From: Dasyornis broadbenti
Taxonomy: Eukaryota; Chordata; Aves; Passeriformes; Dasyornithidae
Direction: 5' to 3'
Assembly: GCA_013397935.1 (NCBI GenBank)
Contig: VZRN01002990.1
Coordinates: forward strand, 224,246 to 288,245
DNA: 64,000 nt
A program made the position numbers and the translations under genes. The number at the start of each line of letters is the position of its first letter. Position 1 is the stretch's first letter. Of the stretch, positions 43,411 through 55,338 are shown in pieces. Under the pieces are notes generated by a model. That model saw only the letters and a list, made by a program, of their open reading frames with translations, was not told where the DNA came from and did not search any database.

Positions 43411-44920
43411 TTTCTGCCTGCTTCTCTCTTCTCCCGTCACCCTTTCTCTCCTTTGCTCTCACATGGAGTCTTGCACATCCATCCCTGTATTTCCCATTTA
43501 GCAGTACCAGACCACATCTTCCTTGTTCTTTTTCCTGGATGTTTTGTCTTTGTGTGCCATCCCCTTTTATCCTTGACCTCTCATCTTTCCCACTATGTTT
43601 TTTGTTTTCCTGCTGCATTTCTCGCTCTCTGTTCCTCTTCCTTTTCTCTTTCTCACGAGAAAACAAGCAAAACTCCAGTAACAGCAGAGGCTGTTGGTTT
43701 CCCTGTGCTGTTCCAATCATATTCCTCTGTCTGTGCTTGGAAATTACTCTAAAAATGCACATTCCGTGCTCACTTTCCCGTGAAACTATTCTATGGTGCC
43801 TTTCCTTGACCCTGCAAAGTAGGAGGAGAAAAATCCTCCCTAGCAGCAATTTCCTGGGTAGAAAAACAGATTCCTAAACATGTGGAAGACTCTGGTCCAA
43901 CCTATCTGCCTTTTGTGGGGAGCCCACAGTGCCCATTGCACGCCTTTGTCCCACCCTGTCTCCATCATTTCCAGAGATTCTGCGCAGCAGATCGCTCCCT
44001 CTCTCTTTTCCAGACATTTGAGCACAAACATGGGAAGAGGATCGTTTTCTCACCCATTTTCACCCTGCCTGGGCCTTCATCTCGCTCATCCCCATCCCTT
44101 AAATACTTCCCACCCTAATTGCCAATTCCCTGATTTAACCATCAGCTGGTACCACCATGCTCCGAAACACCTGATTTAAAGCCATCCTTTCCACATTGGC
44201 GAGATTACTTCTAAAGGTGCTTTTCCCCCTGCTTTATCAAGTGGGTCCAACTCCCTATATCTAGTCATGGATCTTCAAAGAGGAGCTTTCCTCTTAAAAC
44301 ACAAGTGATTCCTGCTTGGCTTTTATACGCAAAAGGCTCAGGCTCTTTTTTTAGGGAACAGCCTAACAGGGGAAAGCACAAAGAAGCTGTTGATGGCAGT
44401 GACCCCAAAATCTACTAGAAAAACTGATTTTCTAACTCACTGAAGGGTACAAACAATACAAATGTCCCAGGGCTTGCTCAAATCTCTCTTCTGGTTCAAT
44501 CAAAAGGATGTAATTCAAGTTGTCCCTCAAAAAATTACAGATACAGAGGTTAATGCACCCAAGTCCCCAGGCAGGCTTGGGTTTTCCAAGAGGATTTTGG
44601 CTGTTGGGCTCCATCCGTCGCTGTGGAAGCTGTGCCTGGCTCCAAGAGTTGTATTTCTCTGCACGCTGATCAAAGATGAACTTTCACACATTCACATTTC
44701 GTCACTGTGGAGCAGGGAAAGTGTCTCCAGGCTGGCTTATGGGCCATGAGAGCATCTTCCTTCTTTCCCAGTTCCCTTTGGAGGGAGGTGATTTAAAAAG
44801 AAAAATGGTTTTAATAAAGAGCTGGGTGATATCTCAGCCCTGGGGTAGTGGTACATTTATCTGCACACATTAGGGGTTTAATCTGGGCCATGCAAAACAC
44901 AGAGAAAACCAATTTTAAAA

Positions 44921-45065
44921 GTCGTAGAATGGTTTGGGTTGGAAGGGACCGTAAAGAGCTTTTTATACCAACACCTTCCACTAGAGCAGGTGTCTCCAAG
45001 CCCCATCCGAGCTCTCCTTGAACATTCCCAGGGATGGGGCAGCCACAGCTACTCTGTGGATGAGA
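44921..45065 (-). mobile_element. CR1 LINE 3'-end fragment, antisense
   Basis: On + it has GTCGTAGAATGGTTTGGGTT, GGAAGGGACCGTAAAGAGC, AACACCTTCCACTAGAGCAG and GGGATGGGGCAGCCACAGCT. A small internal deletion is present. Confidence 0.9.
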
Positions 45066-45939
45066 ATGAGTGACTCCATCAAAGAGGGTGCAGTGGGAAA
45101 ATGCTGCAGAGAATCAAGGGATGAAATTTCCCCTACAATGCTCAATTACAGCCACCCTTAATGAAGGCATCACCTTCCCATCACGAATGCCAGTTCTAAA
45201 CAGGACTTTTTGCCTTAACAGGTGGGATTTCTTTTTGTGCTTCCACACGTACATTGGACAAATGAATCAGTTTCTCCTTTCATTAATTTTTCATGTATGA
45301 AGTCCCTGGTAAAATTACTCACGCTGCAATAAACCACCTCAGCCCCATCAGCTGAGCTGGAAACATTGATGTGAAAAGAAAACCAACAGAAATAATTCCT
45401 CTGAGCATTTCAAGGCAAGTGAGGTGTAAATATGAACACAAACAGCATTTTCCAGAGCAATGGAAAACCTCTTGCTTGTTTTAAACTATCAGGGCCCAGG
45501 TGGTGGGACAGGATTCTGGGCTGACACAGAGGGTGTTGGAGCAAAACTTTCTTTTTTTTTTTTTTGTGGTTCTGTAATCTCAGACCTGAGACTTTGGGCA
45601 GAGTATTTGTTATTGGATTGGACACAGGCACCTGAGCTGGTGACTCCAAACTCCTGTGGTAGTTCATGGAGGGCTGGACAACCTTTTAGCAATGGCTTTT
45701 GGAGCATCCTAACTCAGACACCGAAAATAAATCATTTAAATCATTTATCACATGCTCCCTTCTCCCTTTGTGCTTTCAACAAGAGGTGGCCAGGTTATAG
45801 TGAGACAAACTGCAATTCCACGAGTTTAGATGAAATGAGTCCAATCCTGCCTTCTGATTTCTCTGTGATCAGCTCTATTTGTGCTTCTCATTAACTGGGT
45901 ATTGATCAGGTTGGTTCAGAAGACTGCAAATCATTGAAG

Positions 45940-46038
45940 AATCACAGAATGGTTTGGGTCGGGAGAAAGATCATCTCATTCCAAACTCCTCCCGAGGGAC
46001 ACCTTCCACTAGACCAAGTTGCTCAGGGCCCTTAAACA
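45940..46038 (-). mobile_element. CR1 LINE 3' end, antisense, left half of a head-to-head pair
   Basis: On + it has AGAATCACAGAATGGTTTGG and AAGATCATCTCATTCCAAAC, then GGGACACCTTCCACTAGACC and TTGCTCAGGGCCC. It abuts a sense CR1 tail. Confidence 0.85.
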
Positions 46039-46083
46039 ATCTTGAAGGTCTCTTCCAGCCCAAAATATTCTACAATTCTGTGA
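46039..46083 (+). mobile_element. CR1 tail, sense, right half of the pair
   Basis: It reads CTTGAAGGTCTCTTCCAGCC and CAAAATATTCTACAATTCTG, the terminal block of a sense CR1. It joins directly to the preceding antisense copy. Confidence 0.75.
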
Positions 46084-46300
46084 AACTCACAGCTTCCAGG
46101 GATGTTTTCCAACAAAATAAGGGCATTTCAGCTGCCTCTGATACTTCCAGAGGGATCAGCCAGGGCTGTATTTCCCTGCTTAAAACCGATGCCAGCGAGC
46201 AATCAACTGATGAGGTTCTGGCATTTCTGTAGTGAAAAGTATGACCTGTGCTTGGTTTGGTCTCCTTTTTGGCAAGTCCAGGTTCTGGGTTCTTGTGTAG

Positions 46301-46462
46301 TTCCAGGCTGCCTGGGGAAGTGATGGAGTCACCATCCTTGGAAGTGTTGGGAAAACAAGTAGATGTGGCACTTTGTGATATGGGTTGGTGCGCAAAGGGG
46401 CTTCGAGTCGAAGGTTGTACCTGACGATCCTGAAGCTCTTTTCCAAACGAAATGATCCCAAG
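46301..46462 (+). mobile_element. CR1 LINE 3'-end fragment, 'GATGTGGCACT' subtype
   Basis: Sense copy with GGCTGCCTGGGGAAGTGATG, GAGTCACCATCCTTGGAAGT, AGATGTGGCACTTTGTGATA and CTTTTCCAAACGAAATGATC. It is diverged. Confidence 0.88.
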
Positions 46463-47883
46463 AGTCAATGTATCTGTAGCACATGTGTTGCTCCAGATCT
46501 TTCCCATGATACTTGTGGACATCTGACTGGGAATCTCGTTTTTCAGGCCACGCTGTGCTCTATCTACACAAAAGAGCTGCATTTTGTACTCTTTTCTGGG
46601 ATAAACGGTCACTTAAATCGGCAGAAATTTATTCTGTCAGCTCTCGATCCTTATTTCAAGGTATGAAGATGTGTCCCTTCAGCACTGCAGGTTAATGTCA
46701 GATCAGGCAAAAGGAAAAAGTTGTTTATTCATCCTGCAGGTCCCACTCCAGTGCACCAGGATAGGATTTCTTCCTAAGCTGCCCTTTGAAATCTTGCCGA
46801 GCCCCATGTGGCATTCGAGTGAATCTTCTGGATGAAGAGACAACGAGGAATGCTTCAGTTGCCAATGCAGACGGTGGTTAAACATCAGGTCCTGGTGTTC
46901 CCTGTCAATTGTCACCTTAGCAAAATGCTCCTGTAATTTAGTACTCCCTTGCTGATTCCCCTTTCCCAGCTGCCCATCATCCCCCCCAAAAATTGCAGTA
47001 GCACATCAAGAGTCAGGAAAAAAAAATACCCTCATTTTCTGAATTCCGGTGTAGGAGTTCTTAATAAAAAATCAATCTGACAAAATCTTTCAGTCTTTTT
47101 CTCTTTCTCTTTTCTTTGTTTGTTTTCTTTTTTCTTAATCCCTTTGTCCTACCAGGGCACTGGTTTTTTTTTTTTTTTTTTTTTTTTGCTGGATGCATTA
47201 AGATTTAGCAGCTCCTTCTCCAGCAGTTTATTGCTGGGTTACACATGGGAGAAGATTATTTTAAGAAGTGATTACCAGCAAGAGCTCTGCAAGAAAAAGC
47301 ATTAAAAGAAACTCCCCTAAATACTAAAAAAAGTTTAATGTGCGTGTAAATTCAAGGAAAAAAGTTGTTTAAAATATGTTGTATAGAGCGAAGGGGACAG
47401 CATAAAATACAGGAAGCTCTGGTGGCTTTCATGTTGCAGAAACTGATTTTATTATCTGGGGGTTTTCATTATCAAAAACATCTTTCATGCAGGAGATGGT
47501 GATTCCTGGCAAGTGTAGGACGGAAGTTCATACACCTAAGGAGGAGCTTAAATGAGTTTTTTCCTTTTTTATCAAATCCTCTGCCTCGTTAATTTAAAAC
47601 TTAATTTGGTCCTGTGTAAGGGATCCGTGAGATTTGCAAATGACCAACGTTAGGGGGTCTAAAATGATTTGAGGGTGGCCTGGGGAGTTTGGGTTATTTG
47701 TATTGAGGCTTTTTTGGCCAATAAAAGATGACCAGGCATGATTTTTAATTTAAACACATCAACAAACTCTTCCAAATGACATCTGAATGGACTTTTGGGG
47801 TGGTTTGGTATAGGGTTGTTCGGTTTGGGGTTTTTTTTTTCTTTGGTGTGTATTTTCCTTCCTATTTTTTAAACTAAACTAAA

Positions 47884-47975
47884 AGGAGGAGAAGGAGAAG
47901 GAGAAGGAGAAGGAGAAGGAGAAGGAGAAGGAGAAGGAGAAGGAGAAGGAGAAGGAGAAGGAGAAGGAGAAGGAG
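47884..47975. repeat. Hexanucleotide repeat (GAGAAG)n, about 15 units
   Basis: A near-perfect tandem of GAGAAG. It is purine-only on + and Ser-Pro coding in one antisense frame, which is an artefact. Confidence 0.96.
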
Positions 47976-48364
47976 TTCCAATGGAATCAAAATTATCCTT
48001 TAAATGGTTCCAATTGAGTTGAATTGGGTCATTCCCTTCAATCAGTAAATACATTGAGTATTTATACCCTGTGTGGTATAAATTTGCCATTGAAACATCT
48101 TGAAAATATCTAATAAATCCTGTGAAAGAAAAGTGCTTGGACTTCTCCACTCTAAAAGAAATACAGGGGTTTTTTTAGTTTCCAGCTTTTAGCTGGAAAA
48201 GGCTTTTCTGAAATACTTTAACAACCTGAAAGTGAAGCAAAGCATTCAATTACAAGTGAAGAAAACATGAAAGTAAATCCCCAGACTGAACCAACTTGAC
48301 TTTCGGTTTTGTACCAATCAAGCTGAAACCCACCCACCTCGTTTTCTTTCTTTTTTTTCCTTTT

Positions 48365-48403
48365 NNNNNNNNNNNNNNNNNNNNNNNNNNNNNNNNNNNN
48401 NNN
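48365..48403. other. Assembly gap (39 N)
   Basis: N run between two T-rich tracts. The true length is unknown. Confidence 0.97.
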
Positions 48404-48785
48404 TTTTTTTTTGATTCAGGGACTCACTGTGTATAATTCCAAGTTTCTGCTTCCTAGAAAACCGACCGCTGGGAGACAGTGGATGTTTAGTAAACATCAG
48501 TACCAAGGCAGTTTAAGGTCTGTATTTAGGGATCTTGTATTGCAACAGCCCTGAAAGAAGTGTCCTGTGTGCAGCAGAAATGAGTCTGACAGAAAGAGCT
48601 GAGGGACACGTCCATGGAGATCGTGGCCTCCGGGCTTCCAAGGATAATTCCCATAAATATAAAATCCTGTTTTGACTCAGGGACTGGACATTGCTTTGTC
48701 ATAGGAGCAGCTCATGAATCACGGCAAGAAGGAGCGTTTCAGATTTTAGTGCCACCACTTGCGCTCGTCTCTATTTCACTAAACC

Positions 48786-49240
48786 AGAGAATCACAGAAT
48801 GGTTTGGGATGGAAGGGATGGGCAGGGACACCTCCCGCTATCCCAGGTTGCTCCAAGCTCCATCCAGCCTGGCCTTGGACACTTTCAGGGACGGGACAGC
48901 CACAGATTCTCTGGGAAACCTGTGCCAGGGCCTCAACACCCTCACAGGGAAGAATTTCTTCCTAATATCCAACCTATCCTGGCAGTTTAAAGTCATTTCC
49001 TCTTGTCCCATCATTACATGTCTTTGTGATCAAGATAAATCTCCCTCTCCACCACTTTTGGAGCTCCTTCAGGCACTGGAAGGGGCTCTGAGGTCTCCCA
49101 GGAGCCTTCTCTTATCCAGGTTGAACAACCCCAAGTCCCTCACTCTGTCTCCATAGCAGAGGGGCTCCAGCCCTTGGAACATCTTTGTGGATACCTCTGA
49201 ACTCATTCCAACAGTTTTGCTTTGATCTGCTCAGGGAACC
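48786..49240 (-). mobile_element. CR1 LINE 3' end, antisense, about 450 bp
   Basis: On + it has AGAATCACAGAATGGTTTGG, CAGGTTGCTCCAAGCTCCAT, GGAAACCTGTGCCAGGGCCT, AAGAATTTCTTCCTAATATC, CTTATCCAGGTTGAACAACC and CAAGTCCCTCACTCTGTCTC. The region runs well into the CR1 ORF2-proximal sequence. Confidence 0.94.
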
Positions 49241-49250
49241 CTGTTTTTCA

Positions 49251-49983
49251 GTCATGGAATCACAGAATGCCAGGTTGGAAGGAGTCTCAAGGATCATCTG
49301 GTCCAACCTTTTTTGGCTGAAGCACAGCCTAGACAGAATGGTCCAGCACCTTGTCCAGCTGAATTCTAAAATTATCCAATGTTGAGGAATCTACCACCTC
49401 CCTGGGGAGATCATTCCATGCCTCATTTTTTCTCGTTGTGAACAACTTTTCTCTTGTGCTCAGCCAGAATCTTGGAGTAACTTGCACCCATTGCCTCTCC
49501 ACTTTCCCACGTGACTGCTCAGAAAAAGGGGAGTTTCCGTCTCCCTTTTAGCCATCCTTTACATGCTGGAACGTGGTGATAAAGTGTCCCCTGAGACTTC
49601 TCTTCACAATGATGAACAACCACAGGTTGTTTATCTCAGTCTTTCCTCATGTCAGTTTTCCCAGACCTTTGATCATTTTTTGTGATCCAGTCTATCAACA
49701 ACTTTTTGTATGGCAGGGACCAATACTGGACATGAAATTCCAGGTGTGGCCTTCCAGGCACTGAGTTGAGTGGGATAATGACCTTCATCTCTGCTGGTGA
49801 TGCCCTTGTTGATGCCACCCAGCATCCTGTTGGCTTTTTTTGGTCGTGGCAGGACTCTGCTCATTCGCATCGAGCTCAATGTCCACCAGGATCCCCAGAA
49901 ACCTTTCCACAGAGCTGGAGTAGATCCCAGCCCGTGCTTCACTCCTGGATTATGTTTTCCCAGGTGCAAGACCTTACAAATGT
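49251..49983 (-). mobile_element. CR1 LINE 3' region, antisense, about 730 bp, different subfamily
   Basis: The longest CR1-derived stretch here. On + it has ATGGAATCACAGAATGCCAG, AAGGATCATCTGGTCCAACC, CCTGGGGAGATCATTCCATG, CTGGACATGAAATTCCAGGT, GTTGATGCCACCCAGCATCC and TTTTCCCAGGTGCAAGACCT. These are phrases of a CR1 subfamily with a long 3' region, older and different from the short-tail copies. It is cut on its right by a sense CR1. Confidence 0.85.
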
Positions 49984-50123
49984 ATTCCCGTCCCTGGAAT
50001 TGCTCAAGGCCAGGTTGGATGGGGCTTGGAGCAACCTGGGATAGTGGAAATGTCTAGAAAGATGATCTTTAAAGTCCCTTCCGACCCAAACCATTCCATT
50101 ATTCGGTGATTTTATGATTCATA
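49984..50123 (+). mobile_element. CR1 LINE 3'-end fragment joined to the antisense copy
   Basis: Sense terminus with CTCAAGGCCAGGTTGGATGG, GGCTTGGAGCAACCTGGGAT, AGTCCCTTCCGACCCAAACC and a TGATTTTATGATTC tail. The CCCTGCCCATGGC block is deleted. It begins where the antisense subfamily copy ends. Confidence 0.9.
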
Positions 50124-50599
50124 ACCTCTGCAGGCCACACAAATTGAGCTAAACCCATGAAAATCTGCCCAGCTGAGCTCACTAAAAGCAACACGTGTTG
50201 CTACTTGTTTGTACTGAGCCAAGCAATTAAGATGCACCTCAGGTATTGACTTGACTTGTCTATTCTTATCCTTCCTCCATTATTTACAACTCTCTAGCAT
50301 TTGCAGAAAATTCTGCTCCATTAAGATTCCCATCCCATCGGAATGGCAGCTTTTTCACCCCATCCTTTGTAAATCAGGCTCGGTGTGAAATGTATTATAT
50401 ATCACACTCATTAACACAGCCCAGGAACACATGGCTGGGAAGATAAGACACTTGGAGAAGAGGGGAAATGCTGATCTCAGCCTGCCTTCCCTGCAAAGGA
50501 AATGTCAGGAAAACTTCAGCACAATGGGATTCTTCAATCATTTTCCCCAATAACCCATTCCCCTCTCTAACTACCCCTCCGAGCCTCCCTCCCGCTCAC

Positions 50600-51200
50600 T
50601 TTGTGTTTGGCGTTTTGAAAAGCAACAGCAAATTATAAATTCACAGGAAGGTTATTGAGCCATTCAGCAGAGTCCAGGAGAGCTGGAAAATTTTCTTTTA
50701 TTCATCTTGCAATAAGTATAAGCTCTACAAACATCACCAAGAGGGCGAGGCTCTGAATTCACAAATTAGGGAATTATTCCATCTCCTTCACCACACAATA
50801 TCTCCATCCTCTCTAAGTTTTCAGAAGAGGGAATACTGAAATCCTTCATTCAAAAATGAGTGCTGGCATTTCTTCCGTGGGTTCAGAAAAACATTCTTAA
50901 AAAGTTTCACTTTTCATTTGAGCAAAGCGATAAGACCTTTATCTTCTGCCAGGATATTTCAGGCACAAAACCAGAACTTCTGACTTTTCGAGCCTGGATT
51001 AGTGCTGCATCCACATCCTTTGAGGTGATTGATTTTTCCTGCCTGTAATTTCCTGGCACACGTCGTGCTGCATCTTTATAACCAATATTTGTTGCTGAGC
51101 GCTTGTTATCGCTGGGAGCTGAGCAACTGGAGCAGAGTTTAATGTGCCACTTATCATTTTCCAAGTGCTGTTATTGCCTTTCTATCAGTGCCTTCACACT
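50600..51200. other. Repeat-free block, candidate conserved non-coding region
   Basis: About 600 bp without CR1 or simple repeats. It is AT-rich with motif-like clusters (GCAAATTATAAATTCAC, ACCAATATTTGTTGCTGAGC and GTTATCGCTGGGAGC). No exon is seen. Regulatory function is only a suggestion. Confidence 0.28.
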
Positions 51201-52271
51201 CGGAGGCTGCGGGATCACGACGACAGTGGTGCTTTGCAGGAGTCAGCGCTGATTCTCAGAGAACTGGTGTTTCCATCCCGTGCCAGCCTGGGCAGCTTCC
51301 AGATAATATTTACTGAATCTCCTGCGGTGGGTTGGTGATGGCCCAATGATACTGGGGAGTGAGAAAAGCCCGTGGGTAGATGAGAACAGATACTGAGGTG
51401 CAGGGTTTTCAAATACCCTCGTGTGTTCTTGAAAAGTTTCCTTCTTAACCTGGTGACAACTTCCTGGGGTTTATAAACGAACAAAGAGACTGAAGGGCTC
51501 AGTGCAGAGGAATAGTGGAGGGAACTGAAAAGGCAGGATAATAATTTCCTCGTTTTCTCCCATACGAAACACAGATATTTAGCATTTGAAGCAGACTCTC
51601 ATTTCTAAATTTTCTTCATTTTACAAAAAGAAAAAAAGGCTCCATTGAAACATTTCCCCAGTTCAAAGCACTGAGTGACTTGAAACATTTCCTTTGGATC
51701 TGGCAGTTTTTTGGTTTCCTTCCAAACAGCAACAAAATCATTCTTTTTAAGAAAGCATCAGAGAAGCCACAGATAATTTTTTCTGCTGTAGGGTATCAGC
51801 CACACTCACATGCTGCCTCCCAGCTGCGTCCCTGCTGAGACAATCCCTTCTCACTGACAATAAAACTCATCTCAACACCAAAGAGACACCTCTCACGCTT
51901 CAGGTCTCTCCAGACAGGATTTGTTCCCTCCAGGAGTTAACTGTACCTTCAGGGAAGATGTTGAACATGCCCAGAACAGCAGAAGCCTGAATTTGGAATA
52001 TCTTGCACACTACAAAATCCATTCCTCCATTGGCAAAGGGGAAAAGTGCACTGCCAGTCCCTTTCTCGGAGCACAGAATTTTCATCCTGAGGTTCCTGCC
52101 CTGCTCTGTGAGCAAAGGCTGTTGCTGAGAAGGATCAATTCACCACCTACCAACCCAAGATATCAAAGAGAACCTCCTGTGCCTCTGTCCAGCCCTGCCC
52201 TGAGCTGAGCAGGGAGCAGAGATTAACAGGTGAGCACAGGTCTGGAATTGTGAAAACGGGGCCCTCATTTA

Positions 52272-52575
52272 AAATAATTGAGTCATTAAGGTTGGAAAAG
52301 ACCTCCAAGATCATAAAATCCATCCCTTAATCCCATCCCACCACGCCCACCAAACCATGTCAGAAAGCGCCACATCTGCTCTTTTTTTGAACACTTCCAG
52401 GGATGATGACTCCACCCCTTCCCTCGGCAGCCTGTTCTGAAGTTTAACCACTCTTCCAGTGAAGAAATTTTTCTTAATATCGACTGTGATCCTCCTCTGA
52501 TGCAGCTTGAGCCACTCCCCCTTTTCCTACCAATTTGAGTGGGAAGAAGAATGTTTTTACTCACAACCTGAAGTT
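52272..52575 (-). mobile_element. CR1 LINE 3' end, antisense, about 300 bp
   Basis: On + it has TTGAGTCATTAAGGTTGGAA, AAGACCTCCAAGATCATAAA, AACACTTCCAGGGATGATGA, CTCCACCCCTTCCCTCGGCA and AGTGAAGAAATTTTTCTTAA, typical of the GATGACTCCACC subtype. Confidence 0.93.
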
Positions 52576-52964
52576 GTCTGTGCAAACTCAGGGGGAAATT
52601 AGCAGCATGATCCCTGCAGATGTATAAGGGTCAGGCTTTCTCCGCTGAAATCTGTCCCCAGCTTTGGAACGATTTGGGATGAAGTGCCAAATCCATCTGC
52701 CATAAATTCTTCACTTCTTTCTTTTCCCGTTTCTTTCGCAGCTGGAAATGAAAAGTTTTTTCTCTTATTGTCCTAACGTTACAACCTGTCCCTGAATATC
52801 TTCACATCTGCTACTAAGGGAAGGGCAAAAAGAACAAAGTAGGAGAGCTGATCAGCACTTTGGCTAAAAGCTGCTGGAGATTTGCGTTAAATTATCGTTA
52901 AAAATGTGTATCCTTTACATTTACATTACCCAGACACACAGCATTCCTGAAAATGAGAGTGACT

Positions 52965-53115
52965 GTGGATGCCCCATCCCTGGAAGTGCTCAAGGCCAGG
53001 TTAGATGGGGCTTGGAGCAACCTGGGATAGTGGAAGGTGTCCCTGCCCATGGCAGGGGATGGAACTGGATGGTCTTGAAGGTCCCTTCCAACCCAAACCA
53101 TCCATGATTCTGATT
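52965..53115 (+). mobile_element. CR1 LINE 3'-end fragment
   Basis: Sense copy with GATGCCCCATCCCTGGAAGT, GGCTTGGAGCAACCTGGGAT, GTGTCCCTGCCCATGGCAGG and CCTTCCAACCCAAACCATCC. It is well preserved. Confidence 0.94.
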
Positions 53116-54507
53116 GTGAATTAGTTGATCAGCTCAGAAATCAACACAGAGAAAATTGACTGTTTTATACATTTTATAAATAATATCTCCCACTCTTTAC
53201 GGATGAGGAACATACTTGAACAAGTAATTTCATGGGGACTTCGGATTAAAATATGGAATATGTGGAGTTACCTCATCCATCAGGGACAGTGAGATCACCT
53301 CTGCTCGTGTGAGTTGAGGTATCTTTGGTGAGTTAAGGAAGATTCATGCGAAAGATGTCAGAGTCTGAACATCTCCTTGAATGGCCAGGTGTGTTCTGTA
53401 GGAGCAAAGGGCATCACCATGTGAGTGTAAATACGAAAAGAAAGGAGGAAAAGTCTGTTTGGTCTCCCAGAACGGCCCAAGGGAATGTTTCCCTTGGCCA
53501 AAATCCCTTCTTTGGGATTCTTTGGGTCAAGCAAAGACTTCAACTTTGCTTGAAGTGGCTTCTCCACTTCCCAGGCAAAGAGAAGAAGTTTGTTTTTTCT
53601 CGCTCAAGAGCAATGAAATGCATAGAAATCCCTGGAAAGGACAGGAAGATTTGGAGGCAGGCTTTTAACGTGCTTCACAGCATGGAAAAACCATTCTGCA
53701 TTCAGTTGTATTTGGGAGTTTCTCTTAAATAACTTTGCTCCTCCTCATCTGTGTGCTCTTACCCCTCACAGCAGCCACCTCCGGGCTAAAATTAACCACA
53801 AAAACTGTGGGAAAGCAACAGGAATTGTGAGCTGCAGGACTTAAAAAAAAAAAAAAAAGCAAATTGTGGCTGCACACTTGGTCTTACGTTCCCGTGAAAA
53901 CACAGCAAAATCTGATTTCATCATGACTGAACAAGGGAAGAGCTCTGCCTGCTAAATCATCTTTACTACAAAGCCCTTTGGGAAGAAATTCTACATGGAA
54001 ATACAAACTGCTTCCCTGACAAACAATGAGCAGACTTTAGTGCACCCAGTGACGGCTAAAATTCCAACAGATGAGCTGTTGCATTGCATTTATTTTCCTC
54101 CTGCAGTGCTCAAAACACTGTTTATTCCTCAGCTCTGCCTCTCGCAGTAATGATGATACGGCACAGTGAGAAAGCTGGAGCAGAAATGAAAAGAAGGATT
54201 TGGGGGCACAAGGGAAAGGGAAGTAATCTCCAAAGGCATTATGAAAATGTAAATAATAAGCGTCGTTTAAAACGCCCTCTTGGGCTGAGTCATTTGCACA
54301 AAGAGAAGCTGGGTCATGCAAGAAGCTGTTGGAATAATCCTCTGGGAACGATGAATTAGAGTCAGTGGCATTGCTGCCACCATTCTTGGCTCTGATTCCT
54401 GCTATTTATGGATGGCTGTTCCCATGTCCCTCCATTTTTTTTTTTTTTTCGCTGGCTGCTGAAGCAAGGTGAGAAGAGAAAGCTCTCAGTGGCCTTTTTA
54501 CCTGCAG

Positions 54508-54592
54508 GACCTGGAGCGGCGGAATGAGCAGCTTCAACAGCAGATGAAATCTCAGATGCAGCTGGCCTCTCAATTAAGTTCATCCCTACAAG
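54508..54592 (+). other. Exon-like 85-bp coiled-coil segment (unassigned)
   Basis: Directly after a good acceptor (TGGCCTTTTTACCTGCAG) comes an open 28-codon stretch, DLERRNEQLQQQMKSQ then MQLASQLSSSLQ, followed by G and a weak donor, GTGCAT. Leu/Met residues are spaced as in a coiled coil and the codon choice looks coding-like. I do not recognise the protein. It might be one exon of an unseen gene on +, a pseudo-exon or chance. No neighbouring exon with matching phase was found, so I do not call it CDS. Confidence 0.35.
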
Positions 54593-54971
54593 GTGCATCT
54601 GTCACCTACCCCAATTCTCACACAGTCTTTGGTGCCCTTTTAGCTTTTGCATGGAATTTAGGACAGGAGAGATTTCTTAATGTATTAAATCCCATTACAC
54701 AGGCAAGGATAATTCCCATTATCCCTCCAGCTCTGCAGCAGGAAACAACATTGTCATTCTCGGGATGTAGCTACTCCAGCTCTCTGAGTTCACACCTCAC
54801 ACACACTCAGTTCACAGCCTGGTTCCATGAGCAGCTGTCCATAAAGAAAGTGATTTTCTCTGTATTCGTTCTAGCAGAGGATGCTCTGCATCTGCAGATA
54901 TTTTTGTTTCCCTCCAAAAAAGCTGTATGTGATGAGAAAACACCTTAAACAGCTGATTTTTCTCTCAGAAA

Positions 54972-55338
54972 AAGCTCCAGGAAGACCTTAGAGCCCCTCC
55001 CAGTGCCTAAAGGGGCCCCAAGAAAGTGGGAGAGGACTTTGTGCAAGGACATGGAGTGACAGGACAAGGGGGAATGACTTTAATCTGAAAACTTGGTTTA
55101 GAGCGGATATTAGGAAGAAATTCTTCCCTGTGAGTGTGGTGAGGCCCTGGCACAGGTTTCCCAGAGCAGCTGAAGGTGTCCCATCCCTGGAAGCGTCCAA
55201 GGACAAGCTGGACAGGATTTGGAGCAACCTGGGGTAGTGGAAGATGTCCCTGCCCATGGCACAGGGATGGAAGGAGATGATCTTGAAGGTTCCTCCTAAC
55301 CCAAACCGTTCTGTGATTCCATGATTCTGTGATTTGTG
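54972..55338 (+). mobile_element. CR1 LINE 3' end, about 365 bp
   Basis: Sense copy with CCTTAGAGCCCCTCCCAGTG, ACATGGAGTGACAGGACAAG, ATATTAGGAAGAAATTCTTC, GAGGCCCTGGCACAGGTTTC and CCCTGCCCATGGCAC. It ends in AACCCAAACCGTTCTGTGAT and a repeated TGATTC tail. Confidence 0.95.
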
